Shown: positions 50,080 to 58,433, counted from the first letter of the stretch. The stretch is DNA of 64,000 nucleotides from SSSZ01 sp016790965 (GCA_016790965.1 JAEUNZ010000004.1:1-64000), one strand, 5' to 3'. Made by a program: numbers and translations. Notes: generated from the letters alone by a model not told the origin.

Positions 50080-50107
50080 ACTATAACAAAGGTGAGAGGT
50101 GAAACAA
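50080..50107 (-). promoter_or_regulatory. Promoter for mshB-mshA
   Basis: Minus-strand -35 TTGTTT (50107-50102), 16-bp spacer, -10 TATAGT (50085-50080), 58 bp before the mshB start. An internal promoter would allow the major pilin to outrun the assembly genes. The rest of the 200-bp gap (50023-50224) holds an imperfect GC hairpin near 50188-50213 without a T tract. Confidence 0.5.
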
Positions 50108-50224
50108 GCCGTGGAGTGGGCTGGGGCGCCCGATAGGGCGTGTTCACGGTAAGCGACGGGGGACGCCCCCTCCCCTCGCCTCTTCCGCAGAGCGGGAGAG
50201 GCAGGCGCTGGAAAGGGGCTGCGT

Positions 50225-50737
50225 TCAGCGGATGGCACGGTCGTACCAGCGGTATTCGCCGCGGGCCTGGAGGGTGACGTAGGCGATGCCTTCGCCGCTC
50301 ACCGCCTGCCCGGCCGTGTTGCGGCCCACGACGGCGAAGCGCATTTCTCCGCCCGCCGCCGGGGGACCGAAGTGTTCGTCCCGCTGCACCTTGTAGACCA
50401 CGGCGCCTTCCCGGCGGTCGTAGTACCAGCGCCCGGGTGCCGCCGTCCCGTCGAGGAGGCCGGCGTAGCTGGCCGGCTTCTGTTCCAGGATGTCGAAGGG
50501 GTTGCGGGCGGCGAGGCGGCGCAGTTCGTCCCAGCGGTTGGCGGCGATGAGTTCGGCCGAGCGGATGTGAAGGGCGCTGCGCAGGGTGATGAAGCTGCTT
50601 TCCGCCGCCGCGGCTTCCGCCGCCTCCTGGTAGCCCGCCAGACGGTTGGCCCCGACCCCCACCAGGACCGCCACCACGGCGACGACGACGATGAGTTCGA
50701 TGAGGGTGAAGCCGGGCGCGGGGGGCTTGCGGGGCAT
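50225..50737 (-). CDS. Prepilin-like protein at the mshF position
   Basis: A 170-residue pseudopilin-like protein: leader MPRKPPAPG, mature start FTLIELIVVVAVVAVLVGVG with the position-5 glutamate, then a helix ending in ESSFITLRSALHIRSAELIA. The C-terminal domain has Trp and Tyr-rich strands (GRWYYDRREGAVVYKV). It occupies the place of mshF between mshG and mshB; I assign that name only by position. It follows mshG by 8 bp. Confidence 0.8.
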   Translation of the reverse strand: MPRKPPAPGFTLIELIVVVAVVAVLVGVGANRLAGYQEAAEAAAAESSFITLRSALHIRSAELIAANRWDELRRLAARNPFDILEQKPASYAGLLDGTAAPGRWYYDRREGAVVYKVQRDEHFGPPAAGGEMRFAVVGRNTAGQAVSGEGIAYVTLQARGEYRWYDRAIR

Positions 50738-50745
50738 GGCCGGGC

Positions 50746-51960
50746 CTACTTCTTGAAGGCGGCCTTGCCCAGATCCCACATGGGCAGGAAGACGCCCAGG
50801 GCGAGGATGAGGACGAGGATGCCCAGGCTGACGATGAGGATGGGCTCGATCTGCTGGCCGAGAGTCTTCAGTTCGTATTCGACTTCGGCCTGATACATCT
50901 GGCCGATTTCTTCCATCATGTCGTCGAGGGCGCCGGATTCCTCGCCCACGGCGATCATCTGCAACACGACCGGCGTGAAGATGCCGGTGGCGATGCCGGC
51001 CCTGAGCACGCTTTCGCCGCGCTCGACGCTGTCCCGCATGCCGTCGATGCGCTGCGCGATGTAGCTGTTGTCGACGGTCTGGGCGGAGTTGGCCAGGGCC
51101 TGCATGACCGGCACGCCGCTGCGGGTGCCCAGGGCAAAGCTGCGCGCAAAGCGCGCCAGGGCGGCCTTGCGCAGGATCTTGCCGGCGATGGGGAAACGCA
51201 GGGTCATGGCTTCCCAGCGGTAACGGCCGGCATCGGTGCGCACCCAGGTGCGGAAGGCGAAGGCCCCCGCCACCAGCCCCAGCAGCAGGGCCGGCCACCA
51301 GGCGACCATGAAGTCGGAAAAACCGATGAGCATGCGGGTCATGAGGGGCAGTTCGGCCCCGAAGCCCTTGAACACTTTGGCGAAGGCCGGGATGACGAAA
51401 AGGTTGATGATGACGATGGCCGCCGCCATGGCGATGACGACGAACATGGGGTAGCGCAGGGCCGATTTGACCTGCTCCCGCATGAAGCGCTCGAACTCCA
51501 GGTGTTCGAAGAGACGGAAGAAGACTTCCTCCAGCAACCCGGTGGATTCGCCCACCCGCACCATGGAGAGGTAGAAGGGGGAAAAGACCTTGGGGTGGCG
51601 GCCGAGGGAGACGGAAAGCTCGCGGCCCGCTTCCAGGCTTTCGCGCACGTCCCTGATGACATCCTTCATGGCCGGGTTGACGGCCGATTCTTGCAAGCCG
51701 TTGAGGGCCCGCATGATGGGCACGCCGGCCTTGAGCAGGGTGTGGATCTGGCGCGAGAAGAGCAGCAGGTCCAGGTGCCCGACCTGGGGCTTGAACAGAT
51801 TGATTTCGAAGCCGGCGCCCACGTCGGCGCTTTCGCTGATGTCGAGCGGAACGACGCCCTGGCCCTGCAGCACTTCGGCCACCGCCGCGGCGCTGGCGCC
51901 TTCCAGCACCCCCTGCACGGCGTCGCCGCCCCGGCGGCCACGGTAGGCGTAGCGGGGCAT
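50746..51960 (-). CDS. mshG: MSHA inner-membrane platform protein MshG
   Basis: PilC/GspF-type platform protein of 404 residues. Two GspF domains (about residues 70-195 and 272-395), three hydrophobic segments, and the signature LLLFSRQIHTLLKAGVPIMR (near 68-87). N-terminus MPRYAYRGRRGGDAVQGVLE is typical. Paralogue of PilC at 17373-18605. The truncated repeat copy D lies between it and mshE. Confidence 0.93.
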   Translation of the reverse strand: MPRYAYRGRRGGDAVQGVLEGASAAAVAEVLQGQGVVPLDISESADVGAGFEINLFKPQVGHLDLLLFSRQIHTLLKAGVPIMRALNGLQESAVNPAMKDVIRDVRESLEAGRELSVSLGRHPKVFSPFYLSMVRVGESTGLLEEVFFRLFEHLEFERFMREQVKSALRYPMFVVIAMAAAIVIINLFVIPAFAKVFKGFGAELPLMTRMLIGFSDFMVAWWPALLLGLVAGAFAFRTWVRTDAGRYRWEAMTLRFPIAGKILRKAALARFARSFALGTRSGVPVMQALANSAQTVDNSYIAQRIDGMRDSVERGESVLRAGIATGIFTPVVLQMIAVGEESGALDDMMEEIGQMYQAEVEYELKTLGQQIEPILIVSLGILVLILALGVFLPMWDLGKAAFKK

Positions 51961-52020
51961 GTCAGGGCTCCCGCCGGCAGGGAAGCCCGGCGGCGGCCAG
52001 GGAGGCGAGGGGGCCAGGCG

Positions 52021-52085
52021 TCAGCGCCTGTCCTTTTCCGGGGCGCGCCTGAACGGGGGCGAAGGGAATTTTCACAGGCTCTCAG
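52021..52085. repeat. Dispersed inverted-repeat element, copy D (internally deleted)
   Basis: Only about 65 bp remain: left TCAGCGCCTGTCCTTTTCCGG, then CGCGCCTGAACGGGGGCGAA, and right AATTTTCACAGGCTCTCAG. Both ends match the family termini but the middle about 100 bp is missing. The right flank CTCAG again contains a stop codon, that of mshE. Confidence 0.7.
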
Positions 52086-53803
52086 TCTTCGAACTGGTTG
52101 CTGATGCGCATGGCTTCGGCCACCGTGGTGCGGCCTTCGACCACCAGGCGCACCGCGTCGCGCCGCAGGGTTTCGCCGGCCATCTGGCGGCGGGCGGCCT
52201 GCATGAAGACTCCGGGGTCTTCGTGATTGAGGGCTTCGACCAGTTCGCCGCTCATTTCCAGGAATTCATACACGCCGATGCGCCCCTGGTAACCGGTACC
52301 GCTGCAATGGCTGCAGCCGCGGCCATGGACGTAGGCGCGGGCATCGACGCCGTCGCCCAGTTCGTAGCGCAGCCACTCGTGTTCGCCGGGGGTCGGGGTG
52401 TAGGGCTCCTGGCAATTGCCGCAGATGACCCGCACCAGGCGCTGGGCCAGAACCATATGCACCGAGAGGGCGACCATGTAACGCGGCACGCCCATGTCCA
52501 GCAGGCGGATGGGCGTGGTGATGGCGTCGTTGGTGTGCAGGGTGGACAGCACCAGGTGGCCGGTCATGGCGGCCCGCATGCCGATTTCCGCCGTCTCCTG
52601 GTCGCGCATTTCGCCGATCAGGACGATGTCCGGATCCTGGCGCAGCACGGTGCGCAGGACGCGGGAGAAGGTGAGGTCGATCTTTTCGTGCACCTGTACC
52701 TGGTTGAGGCCGGGGAGGCGGTATTCCACCGGGTCTTCCACGGTGATGACCTTCTTTTCCGTACTGTTCAGCTCGTTCAGGGCGGCGTAGAGGGTAGTGG
52801 TCTTGCCGGAACCGGTGGGGCCGGTGACCAGGACCATGCCGCTGGGCCGGGTGAGCGCATGGCGAAAGCGCTCCAGCACCCGCGGCGCCATGCCGATGCG
52901 GTCGAGGGACAAGAGGCCGGTGTTCTGGTTGAGCAGCCGCATGACCACCGACTCGCCGTACTGGCCAGGCAGGGTCGAGATACGCACATCCACCGGGGTG
53001 CCGCGCACCTTGATGTTGAAGCGGCCGTCCTGGGGCAGGCGCTTTTCCGAAATATCGAGGCCCGACATGAGCTTCAGGCGCAGGGTGACGGCGCTGGCGA
53101 TCTTGGCGTCCGCCTCGGTCTGCACGTGCAGCACGCCGTCGATGCGGAAACGGATGCGCAGCCCCTTTTCCTGGGGTTCGAAGTGGATGTCCGAGGCCCG
53201 CAGGCGCATGGCCTCCTCGAACACGGTCTGCAACAGCTTGACCACCGGCGCGTCTTCGGCCCCTTGGGTAAGGCCCAGGAGGTCGCCGAATTCCACCGGC
53301 ACGTCGCCCAGTTCCGCGGTCAGTTCCTTGGCCAGCCCGGTGATCTGCTCGCCCCGGTGATAGACCCGGTCGATCATCGCCAGGAGTTGCGACTCGGTGA
53401 CCACCGCGAGTTCGATCTCGCGTTTGACCACCCGGCTGATCTCGTCGTAGGCCTGCAGGTCGGTGGGGTCGGACAAGCCCACCCGCAGAAGGCCGGAGCC
53501 CGGCTCGTCCAGCACAAGGGCGCGGAAGCGGCGGGCCTGGGCTTCGGGCAGCAGCCGAATCAGGTCCGGCTTGGGCGTGAAACTACGCAGATCGAGGAAG
53601 GGAATGCGCAACTGTCGCGCCAGGGCCTGGGAAATACCCTCTTCCGTCACGTAGCCGCTTTCGACGAAAATGCGTCCCAGCTTGCGTCCGGTGGCACGTT
53701 GCCGGTCGAGGGCAAGCTTGAGCTGCTCTTCCGTGAGCAGGCCCTGCTGAATCAACAGATCGCCGAGGCGAACCTTCTGCGGTGCCGGCATCCCCTCCTC
53801 CAA
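52082..53803 (-). CDS. mshE: MSHA assembly ATPase MshE
   Basis: GspE/PilB-type pilus extension ATPase, 573 residues. The N-terminal MshEN-type domain (about residues 5-150; RKLGRIFVESGYVTEEGISQ) binds c-di-GMP in characterised MshE proteins, so pilus assembly may respond to that signal. Walker A TGPTGSGKTTTLYAAL (near 330), DIVLIGEMRDQETAE, and the zinc cysteines CGNCQEPY and CSHCSGTGY follow. First gene of the permuted msh cluster. Its stop lies at the flank of repeat copy D. Confidence 0.94.
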   Translation of the reverse strand: MEEGMPAPQKVRLGDLLIQQGLLTEEQLKLALDRQRATGRKLGRIFVESGYVTEEGISQALARQLRIPFLDLRSFTPKPDLIRLLPEAQARRFRALVLDEPGSGLLRVGLSDPTDLQAYDEISRVVKREIELAVVTESQLLAMIDRVYHRGEQITGLAKELTAELGDVPVEFGDLLGLTQGAEDAPVVKLLQTVFEEAMRLRASDIHFEPQEKGLRIRFRIDGVLHVQTEADAKIASAVTLRLKLMSGLDISEKRLPQDGRFNIKVRGTPVDVRISTLPGQYGESVVMRLLNQNTGLLSLDRIGMAPRVLERFRHALTRPSGMVLVTGPTGSGKTTTLYAALNELNSTEKKVITVEDPVEYRLPGLNQVQVHEKIDLTFSRVLRTVLRQDPDIVLIGEMRDQETAEIGMRAAMTGHLVLSTLHTNDAITTPIRLLDMGVPRYMVALSVHMVLAQRLVRVICGNCQEPYTPTPGEHEWLRYELGDGVDARAYVHGRGCSHCSGTGYQGRIGVYEFLEMSGELVEALNHEDPGVFMQAARRQMAGETLRRDAVRLVVEGRTTVAEAMRISNQFED

Positions 53804-53819
53804 CCCACCTTAAGAGTTT

Positions 53820-53842
53820 TCGTTAATACCCTGAATTAACGA
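53820..53842. promoter_or_regulatory. Dyad upstream of mshE
   Basis: TCGTTAAT (53820-53827), 7-bp spacer, ATTAACGA (53835-53842) is a perfect 8-bp inverted repeat in the AT-rich divergent region between mshE and trmL. Its position about 20-40 bp before mshE fits an operator, but I cannot name the regulator. Confidence 0.45.
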
Positions 53843-53888
53843 TATTTTTACTTGAGCGGAACTTACCCCTTTTCCCCCACGCTGACAA

Positions 53889-54380
53889 GTGTTCGCCGTC
53901 GTCCTCGTCCATCCTGAAATCCCGCCCAACACGGGCAACGTCATCCGCCTGTGCGCCAACACCGGCGCCGAATTGCACCTGGTCGAACCCCTGGGCTTCG
54001 ATTTCAGCGACAAGGCCCTGCGCCGGGCGGGGCTCGACTACCACGAAACCGCCCGCGTCCTGCGCCACCCGGACTGGTCGGCCTGCGCCACGGCCCTGGC
54101 CGGCCGGCGCCTGTTCGCCATGAGCACCCGCGGCGAGCGCAGCCCCTTCGACCTGGCCCTGCGCCCGGGCGACGCCTTCGTGTTCGGCTGCGAGACCGCA
54201 GGGCTGCCGACGGATGTCCTCGACACCTTCCCGGCCCAGCACCGCCTGCGCCTGCCCATGCGCCCGGGCCAGCGCAGCCTCAATCTTTCCAACGCCGTCG
54301 CCGTCACGGTCTTCGAAGCCTGGCGGCAGAACGGTTTCGCCCCCCTCGGCGCCCCCCCGCCCGCCGGCTTTGTGCGATGA
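53889..54380 (+). CDS. trmL: tRNA (cytidine/uridine-34-2'-O)-methyltransferase
   Basis: SPOUT-class methyltransferase that modifies the wobble base of certain leucine tRNAs. The 163-residue protein begins MFAVVLVHPEIPPNTGNVIR, the TrmL signature, with VFGCETAGLP and RLPMRPGQRSLNLSNAVAV forming the knotted SAM site. GTG start. Often found next to comF in relatives; here comF is 20 kb away, with the msh cluster between. The next gene overlaps by 4 bp. Confidence 0.93.
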   Translation: MFAVVLVHPEIPPNTGNVIRLCANTGAELHLVEPLGFDFSDKALRRAGLDYHETARVLRHPDWSACATALAGRRLFAMSTRGERSPFDLALRPGDAFVFGCETAGLPTDVLDTFPAQHRLRLPMRPGQRSLNLSNAVAVTVFEAWRQNGFAPLGAPPPAGFVR

Positions 54381-55276
54381 TCCGGCGCGGCTGGCGTCTC
54401 GGCCTGTCCATCGGTCTCCTGACCGGGGTTGCCCTGGCCCTGGTGGCGGCGGGAGAAGTCCTCAGCCGCCCCGCCAAGCGCCCCGTCGGCCCGCCCCCAC
54501 CGAATTTCCCGGCCCGCACGGTGACGATCCCCGTGCCCGGGGGCGCCCCCCTCGTGGGCTGGCTCAGCGCCGGTCAGCCGGGCCGCGGGGCGGTGCTGCT
54601 GCTCCACGGCGTGCGCTCGGACCGCCGTCAAATGCTCGCCCGCGCCCGTTTCCTGGCCCGCTCGGGCTACGCCACCCTGGCGATCGACCAGCAGGCCCAC
54701 GGCGAAAGCCCGGGGGAGCGCATCACTTTCGGCGCCCGGGAAGGCGCCGGCGTCCAGGCAGCCCTCGTCTTTCTGCGCCAGCGCTTGCCGGGAGAGCCTG
54801 TGGCGATAATCGGCGTTTCCCTGGGCGCGGCGGCCACCGTCCTCGTCCATCCGCAGCCGCCGCCGGCCGCCGTCGTCCTGGAATCCCTCTACCCCACCAT
54901 CGAAGAAGCCGTCGCCAACCGCCTCGCCCTACACATCGGCCCCGCCGGCAGGCTGCTCGCGCCTCTACTGCTATGGCAATTGCCCCTGCGCCTGGACATT
55001 CCTCCCGAGGCGCTGCAACCGGTGTCGGCAATCGCGGGGCTCCAGGCCCCCGTCCTCATCGCCTCGGGCAGCGAAGACCGGCACACGCCCTGGGGGGAGA
55101 CCGAGCGCCTCTTCGCCGCCGCGGCCGCACCCAAGGAATTGTGGCGCGTCGAGGGCGCAGCCCATGTGGACCTGCACACCCACGACCCCGCCGCCTACGA
55201 GGCGCGGATCGGGGAATTTCTCGCCAGGCACCTGAGCCAAGGCATGAGGCAGGATGAATCCGGGGCAGGAAACTGA
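54377..55276 (+). CDS. Alpha/beta hydrolase with N-terminal membrane anchor
   Basis: A 299-residue protein with one hydrophobic N-terminal segment (about residues 8-27; anchor or signal) and an alpha/beta-hydrolase domain. The oxyanion region is LLLHGVRSD (about 75-83), the nucleophile elbow GVSLGAA (near 136-142), the acid near GSEDRHTP and the histidine in GAAHVDLH. Substrate unknown; related proteins are annotated as esterases or as BEM46-type hydrolases. ATGA overlap with trmL. The gene ends 39 bp before the convergent gpsA stop. Confidence 0.82.
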   Translation: MIRRGWRLGLSIGLLTGVALALVAAGEVLSRPAKRPVGPPPPNFPARTVTIPVPGGAPLVGWLSAGQPGRGAVLLLHGVRSDRRQMLARARFLARSGYATLAIDQQAHGESPGERITFGAREGAGVQAALVFLRQRLPGEPVAIIGVSLGAAATVLVHPQPPPAAVVLESLYPTIEEAVANRLALHIGPAGRLLAPLLLWQLPLRLDIPPEALQPVSAIAGLQAPVLIASGSEDRHTPWGETERLFAAAAAPKELWRVEGAAHVDLHTHDPAAYEARIGEFLARHLSQGMRQDESGAGN

Positions 55277-55315
55277 TCGACGGCGGGCACTACCCTGCCA
55301 CGGCGCTGTTGCGAG

Positions 55316-56305
55316 TCAGGCGATTTCTTCCTTGGGATCCCGCGCCATGAGTTGCTCCAGGGCGCCGCGGGCGGAGAGCTTGCCGTCGAGGACGGCGGCC
55401 ACGGCGGTGGAGATGGGCATGTCGATGGCCAGTTCGGAGGCCAGTCGGGCGACTTCCCGGGCGGTGTAGACGCCTTCGGCGACGTGGCCGAGTTCGGCGA
55501 GGATTTCCGCCAGGGTCTTGCCCTGGGCGAGGCCCAGGCCGACGCGGCGATTGCGGGAGAGGTCGCCGGTGCAGGTGAGAATGAGGTCGCCCATGCCGGC
55601 GAGGCCTAGAAAGGTTTCGCGACGAGCGCCGAGGGCGAGGCCCAGGCGGGCGATTTCGGCCAGGCCGCGGGTCATGAGCGCCGCGCGGGAATTGAGCCCG
55701 AGGCCGAGACCGTCGCAGACGCCGGTAGCGATGGCCAGCACGTTCTTGACTGCGCCACCGACTTCGACGCCGACCAGATCATCGTTGGCGTAGAGGCGCA
55801 GGCGGGCGGTGTGGAGTTCCCGCGCGCTGCGGCGGGCAAAGTCAAAGTCCCTGGCGGCAAGGGCGACGGCGGTGGGCTGACCGGCGGCGACTTCCTCGGC
55901 GAAACTGGGACCGGAGAGGACGCCGCAGACGAAGTCCTCGCCCAGCACTTCGGCGACCACCTGGTGGGGCAGGCGGCCGCTGCCGGCTTCGAAGCCCTTG
56001 CACACCCAGACCAGGGGCACGGCGCAGGCCAGGGCGGCCAAGGCTTCGGCGGTGCCGCGCAGGCCGGCGATGGGGGTGGCGACGACGATGAGTTCGGCGT
56101 CGGCGACGGCCCGGGCGAGGTCGGTTGCGACGGCGATGGACTCGGGCAGCGGGTAGCCGGGGAGAAAGCGCCGGTTCTCGCGCCGGGCGAGGAGATCGGC
56201 GGCGACGTCCTCTTCGCGGCTCCAGAGGGTGACGCGATGGCGCCCTGCGAAGGCGATGGCCAGGGCGGTGCCCCAGGCACCGGCGGCGAGGACGGCGAGG
56301 TTCAT
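55316..56305 (-). CDS. gpsA: Glycerol-3-phosphate dehydrogenase [NAD(P)+]
   Basis: Makes sn-glycerol 3-phosphate for phospholipids. The 329-residue protein starts MNLAVLAAGAWGTALA (a Rossmann motif with A in place of the usual second G of GAGAWG). It contains FCGVLSGPSFAEEVAAG and the catalytic-lysine region VGGAVKNVLAIA. The start at 56305 is preferred over an open upstream extension. Last gene of ArsR-rhodanese-grxC-secB-SH3-gpsA. Confidence 0.95.
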   Translation of the reverse strand: MNLAVLAAGAWGTALAIAFAGRHRVTLWSREEDVAADLLARRENRRFLPGYPLPESIAVATDLARAVADAELIVVATPIAGLRGTAEALAALACAVPLVWVCKGFEAGSGRLPHQVVAEVLGEDFVCGVLSGPSFAEEVAAGQPTAVALAARDFDFARRSARELHTARLRLYANDDLVGVEVGGAVKNVLAIATGVCDGLGLGLNSRAALMTRGLAEIARLGLALGARRETFLGLAGMGDLILTCTGDLSRNRRVGLGLAQGKTLAEILAELGHVAEGVYTAREVARLASELAIDMPISTAVAAVLDGKLSARGALEQLMARDPKEEIA

Positions 56306-56318
56306 GCTGTTAACAACA

Positions 56319-56762
56319 TCAGTAGCCCCAGACCTGGGTGCTGCGCACGAAGCCGCCGGCGCCGTCCTTGTGGCGGACCTTGATCCAGCCGGCCGCAGCG
56401 GGTTCCAGGTAATCCAGGGCAACCCATTTTTCGGCTTCGAAGACCAGGGGGGCTTCCGGTTTGTCGGACTGGCGGATTTCGGCCCGAGGCGAGGTCACGA
56501 TCACCGTGCGCCGTTCGCCCAGGGCCTTGTTCTCGACCCAGGCGAGGCTGCCTTCGGCGTCCCGAACCTTGGTCCAGCCTTCCAGCAGGACGACGATCTC
56601 CACGGGAGCGTGGCGGCGGATGAGGTAAAGCTTCTTGCCCTTCTGCGAGGGGGCGTCGTACATCACCGCCACCGGGGCCTCGATGGACCGGTACTCGACG
56701 GCGTACGCCGGCAGTGCGGCGGCCAGGAGCACCCCAAGGGCGGCGGCGATGCGGACGGCCAT
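56319..56762 (-). CDS. Periplasmic SH3-domain protein
   Basis: A 147-residue exported protein: signal peptide residues 1-21 (ending AYA) followed by two bacterial SH3-like beta modules (about 25-80 and 85-145) with the typical APVAVMYDAPSQKGKKLYLI and GWIKVRHKDGAGGFV segments. Such domains bind peptides or cell-wall stems; no enzyme domain is attached. It lies 3 bp after secB and 13 bp before gpsA, a position conserved in several betaproteobacteria. Confidence 0.85.
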   Translation of the reverse strand: MAVRIAAALGVLLAAALPAYAVEYRSIEAPVAVMYDAPSQKGKKLYLIRRHAPVEIVVLLEGWTKVRDAEGSLAWVENKALGERRTVIVTSPRAEIRQSDKPEAPLVFEAEKWVALDYLEPAAAGWIKVRHKDGAGGFVRSTQVWGY

Positions 56763-56765
56763 GGC

Positions 56766-57233
56766 TTATTGCACCGGGGCGGTCGGGGTGGCGCCCTGTT
56801 CGGCCTGCTGCTGTTGCATGCGGGCCATGTACATGGCTTCGAAATTGACCGGCTGCAGGACAATGGCGTTGAAGCCGGCGCGGGTGACGGCGTCGGAGAC
56901 CGCTTCGCGGGCGTAGGGATAGAGGATGTTGGGGCAGGCGATGGCGATGAGGGGCTCGATCTGCTCGTTGGGCACGTTCTGGATGCGGAAGATGCCGGCC
57001 TGGCCGACTTCGACCAGGAAGACGGTCTTGTCTTCCAGCTTGGCGGTGACGGTGACCGTCAGGACCACCTCAAAGACGCCGTCGCCGACGCCGGTGCCTT
57101 GGGTGTTGAGCGTAATCTCGACCTTGGGGGCTTCACGTTCGAGGTAGATCTGGGGGGCATTGGGCACCTCGACGGAGAGATCCTTGACGTAGAGTTTTTC
57201 GATGCTGAACACCGGCTGCTGATTCTGATCCAT
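56766..57233 (-). CDS. secB: Protein-export chaperone SecB
   Basis: Cytoplasmic tetrameric chaperone that keeps preproteins unfolded for SecA. The 155-residue protein shows the family segments FSIEKLYVKDLSVEVPNAP (N-terminal) and QAGIFRIQNV, ACPNILYPYAREAVSDAVTR. Length is usual. Follows grxC by 28 bp, as in most proteobacteria. Confidence 0.97.
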   Translation of the reverse strand: MDQNQQPVFSIEKLYVKDLSVEVPNAPQIYLEREAPKVEITLNTQGTGVGDGVFEVVLTVTVTAKLEDKTVFLVEVGQAGIFRIQNVPNEQIEPLIAIACPNILYPYAREAVSDAVTRAGFNAIVLQPVNFEAMYMARMQQQQAEQGATPTAPVQ

Positions 57234-57261
57234 GATGGTCTTTCGGTTTGAGTAAAGGGAT

Positions 57262-57531
57262 TCAGGCGTTGTCGCCCTGGAGCAAAGGCATCAGCCCGCC
57301 CGCGGCGTCGAGGGCGACGAGGTCGTCGCAGCCGCCGACGTGGGTGTCGCCGATGTAGATTTGGGGAACGGTACGGCGTTGTGTTTTCTGCATCATTTCA
57401 TCCCGCCGCTGGGGATCGAGGTCCACCCGCACCTCGTCGATTGCGCTGACCCCCCGGGCGGCCAGCAACTGCTTGGCACGGATGCAGTAGGGGCACACCG
57501 CGGTGGTGTACATGAGGACGCGGGGCTTCAT
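57262..57531 (-). CDS. grxC: Glutaredoxin 3
   Basis: Glutathione-dependent disulfide reductase of 89 residues with dithiol active site CPYC (about residues 14-17), followed by TVPQIYIGDTHVGGCDDLVAL, the GSH-binding cis-proline and GG motifs. Sits between the rhodanese gene and secB in the usual order. Confidence 0.97.
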   Translation of the reverse strand: MKPRVLMYTTAVCPYCIRAKQLLAARGVSAIDEVRVDLDPQRRDEMMQKTQRRTVPQIYIGDTHVGGCDDLVALDAAGGLMPLLQGDNA

Positions 57532-57577
57532 GGCCGGGGAGCCGGGAAACCCGAGGGGGTCTGTCGCAGCAAGGCGA

Positions 57578-57994
57578 TCACTTGCCGCGGCTGCCCTTCT
57601 TCACCGGCAGGCCCGCCTGGCGCCAGGAGTCGAATCCGCCATCGAGGCTGTAGGGACGGGCGAAGCCAGCCTTCTTCAGTTCACCGCAGGCCTTGGCCGA
57701 ACGGATGCCGGAGGCGCAACAGAGAATAACCGGGCGCTCCTTGAATTTTTCGATTTCGCCCAGGCGTTCAGCGAGCTTGCCGGCTGGGATGTGGCGTGCT
57801 TCCGGCAGGTGGCCGGAGGCGAACTCGTCGGCTTCACGCACATCGACGACCACGGCGTCCTCCCGGTTGATGAGCAGGGTGACCTGGGCGGGATTGAGGC
57901 CGGCGGCGTTCTTGGCCAGGAACTGCCAGGCGAGGGCGAGGCCGCTGGTGACGACGACACCGATGAGAAGAATGTTCTGATTGATGAATTCCAT
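57578..57994 (-). CDS. Membrane-anchored rhodanese-like protein (YibN type)
   Basis: A 138-residue protein with an N-terminal transmembrane helix (about residues 7-26) and a rhodanese domain (about 35-132). The active-site loop is CCASGIRSA (second cysteine the likely sulfur acceptor), and DVREADEFASGHLPEA marks the fold. ATG at 57994 is preferred over an upstream TTG. The ArsR gene ends 11 bp upstream, suggesting regulation by sulfur species. Substrate not known. Confidence 0.9.
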   Translation of the reverse strand: MEFINQNILLIGVVVTSGLALAWQFLAKNAAGLNPAQVTLLINREDAVVVDVREADEFASGHLPEARHIPAGKLAERLGEIEKFKERPVILCCASGIRSAKACGELKKAGFARPYSLDGGFDSWRQAGLPVKKGSRGK

Positions 57995-58005
57995 GGCTGC
58001 CTTGT

Positions 58006-58323
58006 TCAATCGTCTTCGCCGCAGAACACTTCGCGCATCATGCCGATGAGCTGAAGGATGCGGGCGTCGCCGACACGGTAATAGACGCGGTTGGCATCCT
58101 TGCGCGTGAGGAGCACGTCCTTTTCACGCAGGATGGCCAGGTGCTGCGAAATGTTGCTCTGCGAAGTCCCGACCGCCTCGACGATTTCCTGGACACAGGC
58201 TTCCTGGTCGCCGAGGACGCAGAGAATCTTGAGCCGCAAAGGGTGGGCGATGGCCTTAAGGGCTCGGGCTGCCGTCTCGATGTGTTCCTGCTTGTCCATC
58301 AGGTTGAAAGCGGGTTTTTCCAC
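58006..58323 (-). CDS. ArsR-family regulator, possibly thiol- or sulfide-responsive
   Basis: A 105-residue winged-helix repressor: AIAHPLRLKILCVL, the recognition helix TSQSNISQHLAILREKDVLL and the wing RKDANRVYYRV. Cysteines occur at about 35, 43 and 101; the 43/101 pair resembles in position the dithiol of BigR/SqrR-type persulfide sensors, and there is no arsenic CVCDL box. The adjacent rhodanese gene supports a sulfur signal, but the ligand is inferred. AT-rich DNA at 58352-58375 is the likely operator/promoter area. Confidence 0.85.
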   Translation of the reverse strand: MEKPAFNLMDKQEHIETAARALKAIAHPLRLKILCVLGDQEACVQEIVEAVGTSQSNISQHLAILREKDVLLTRKDANRVYYRVGDARILQLIGMMREVFCGEDD

Positions 58324-58433
58324 GGAAAACCTCTATGGGGTTGGGGGGTTGATTATAAAATAGTCAAATCGTTTGCACAGAGCTTTCCTGCGTTCCGAAG
58401 CGCTTTCCGGAACGCATCCCGCCTTCCCTCCCC

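Noticed and set aside
51959..53839. 626-codon plus-strand open frame over mshE
   Set aside because: Antisense shadow; the minus strand has Walker A, Walker B and zinc motifs of a pilus ATPase.
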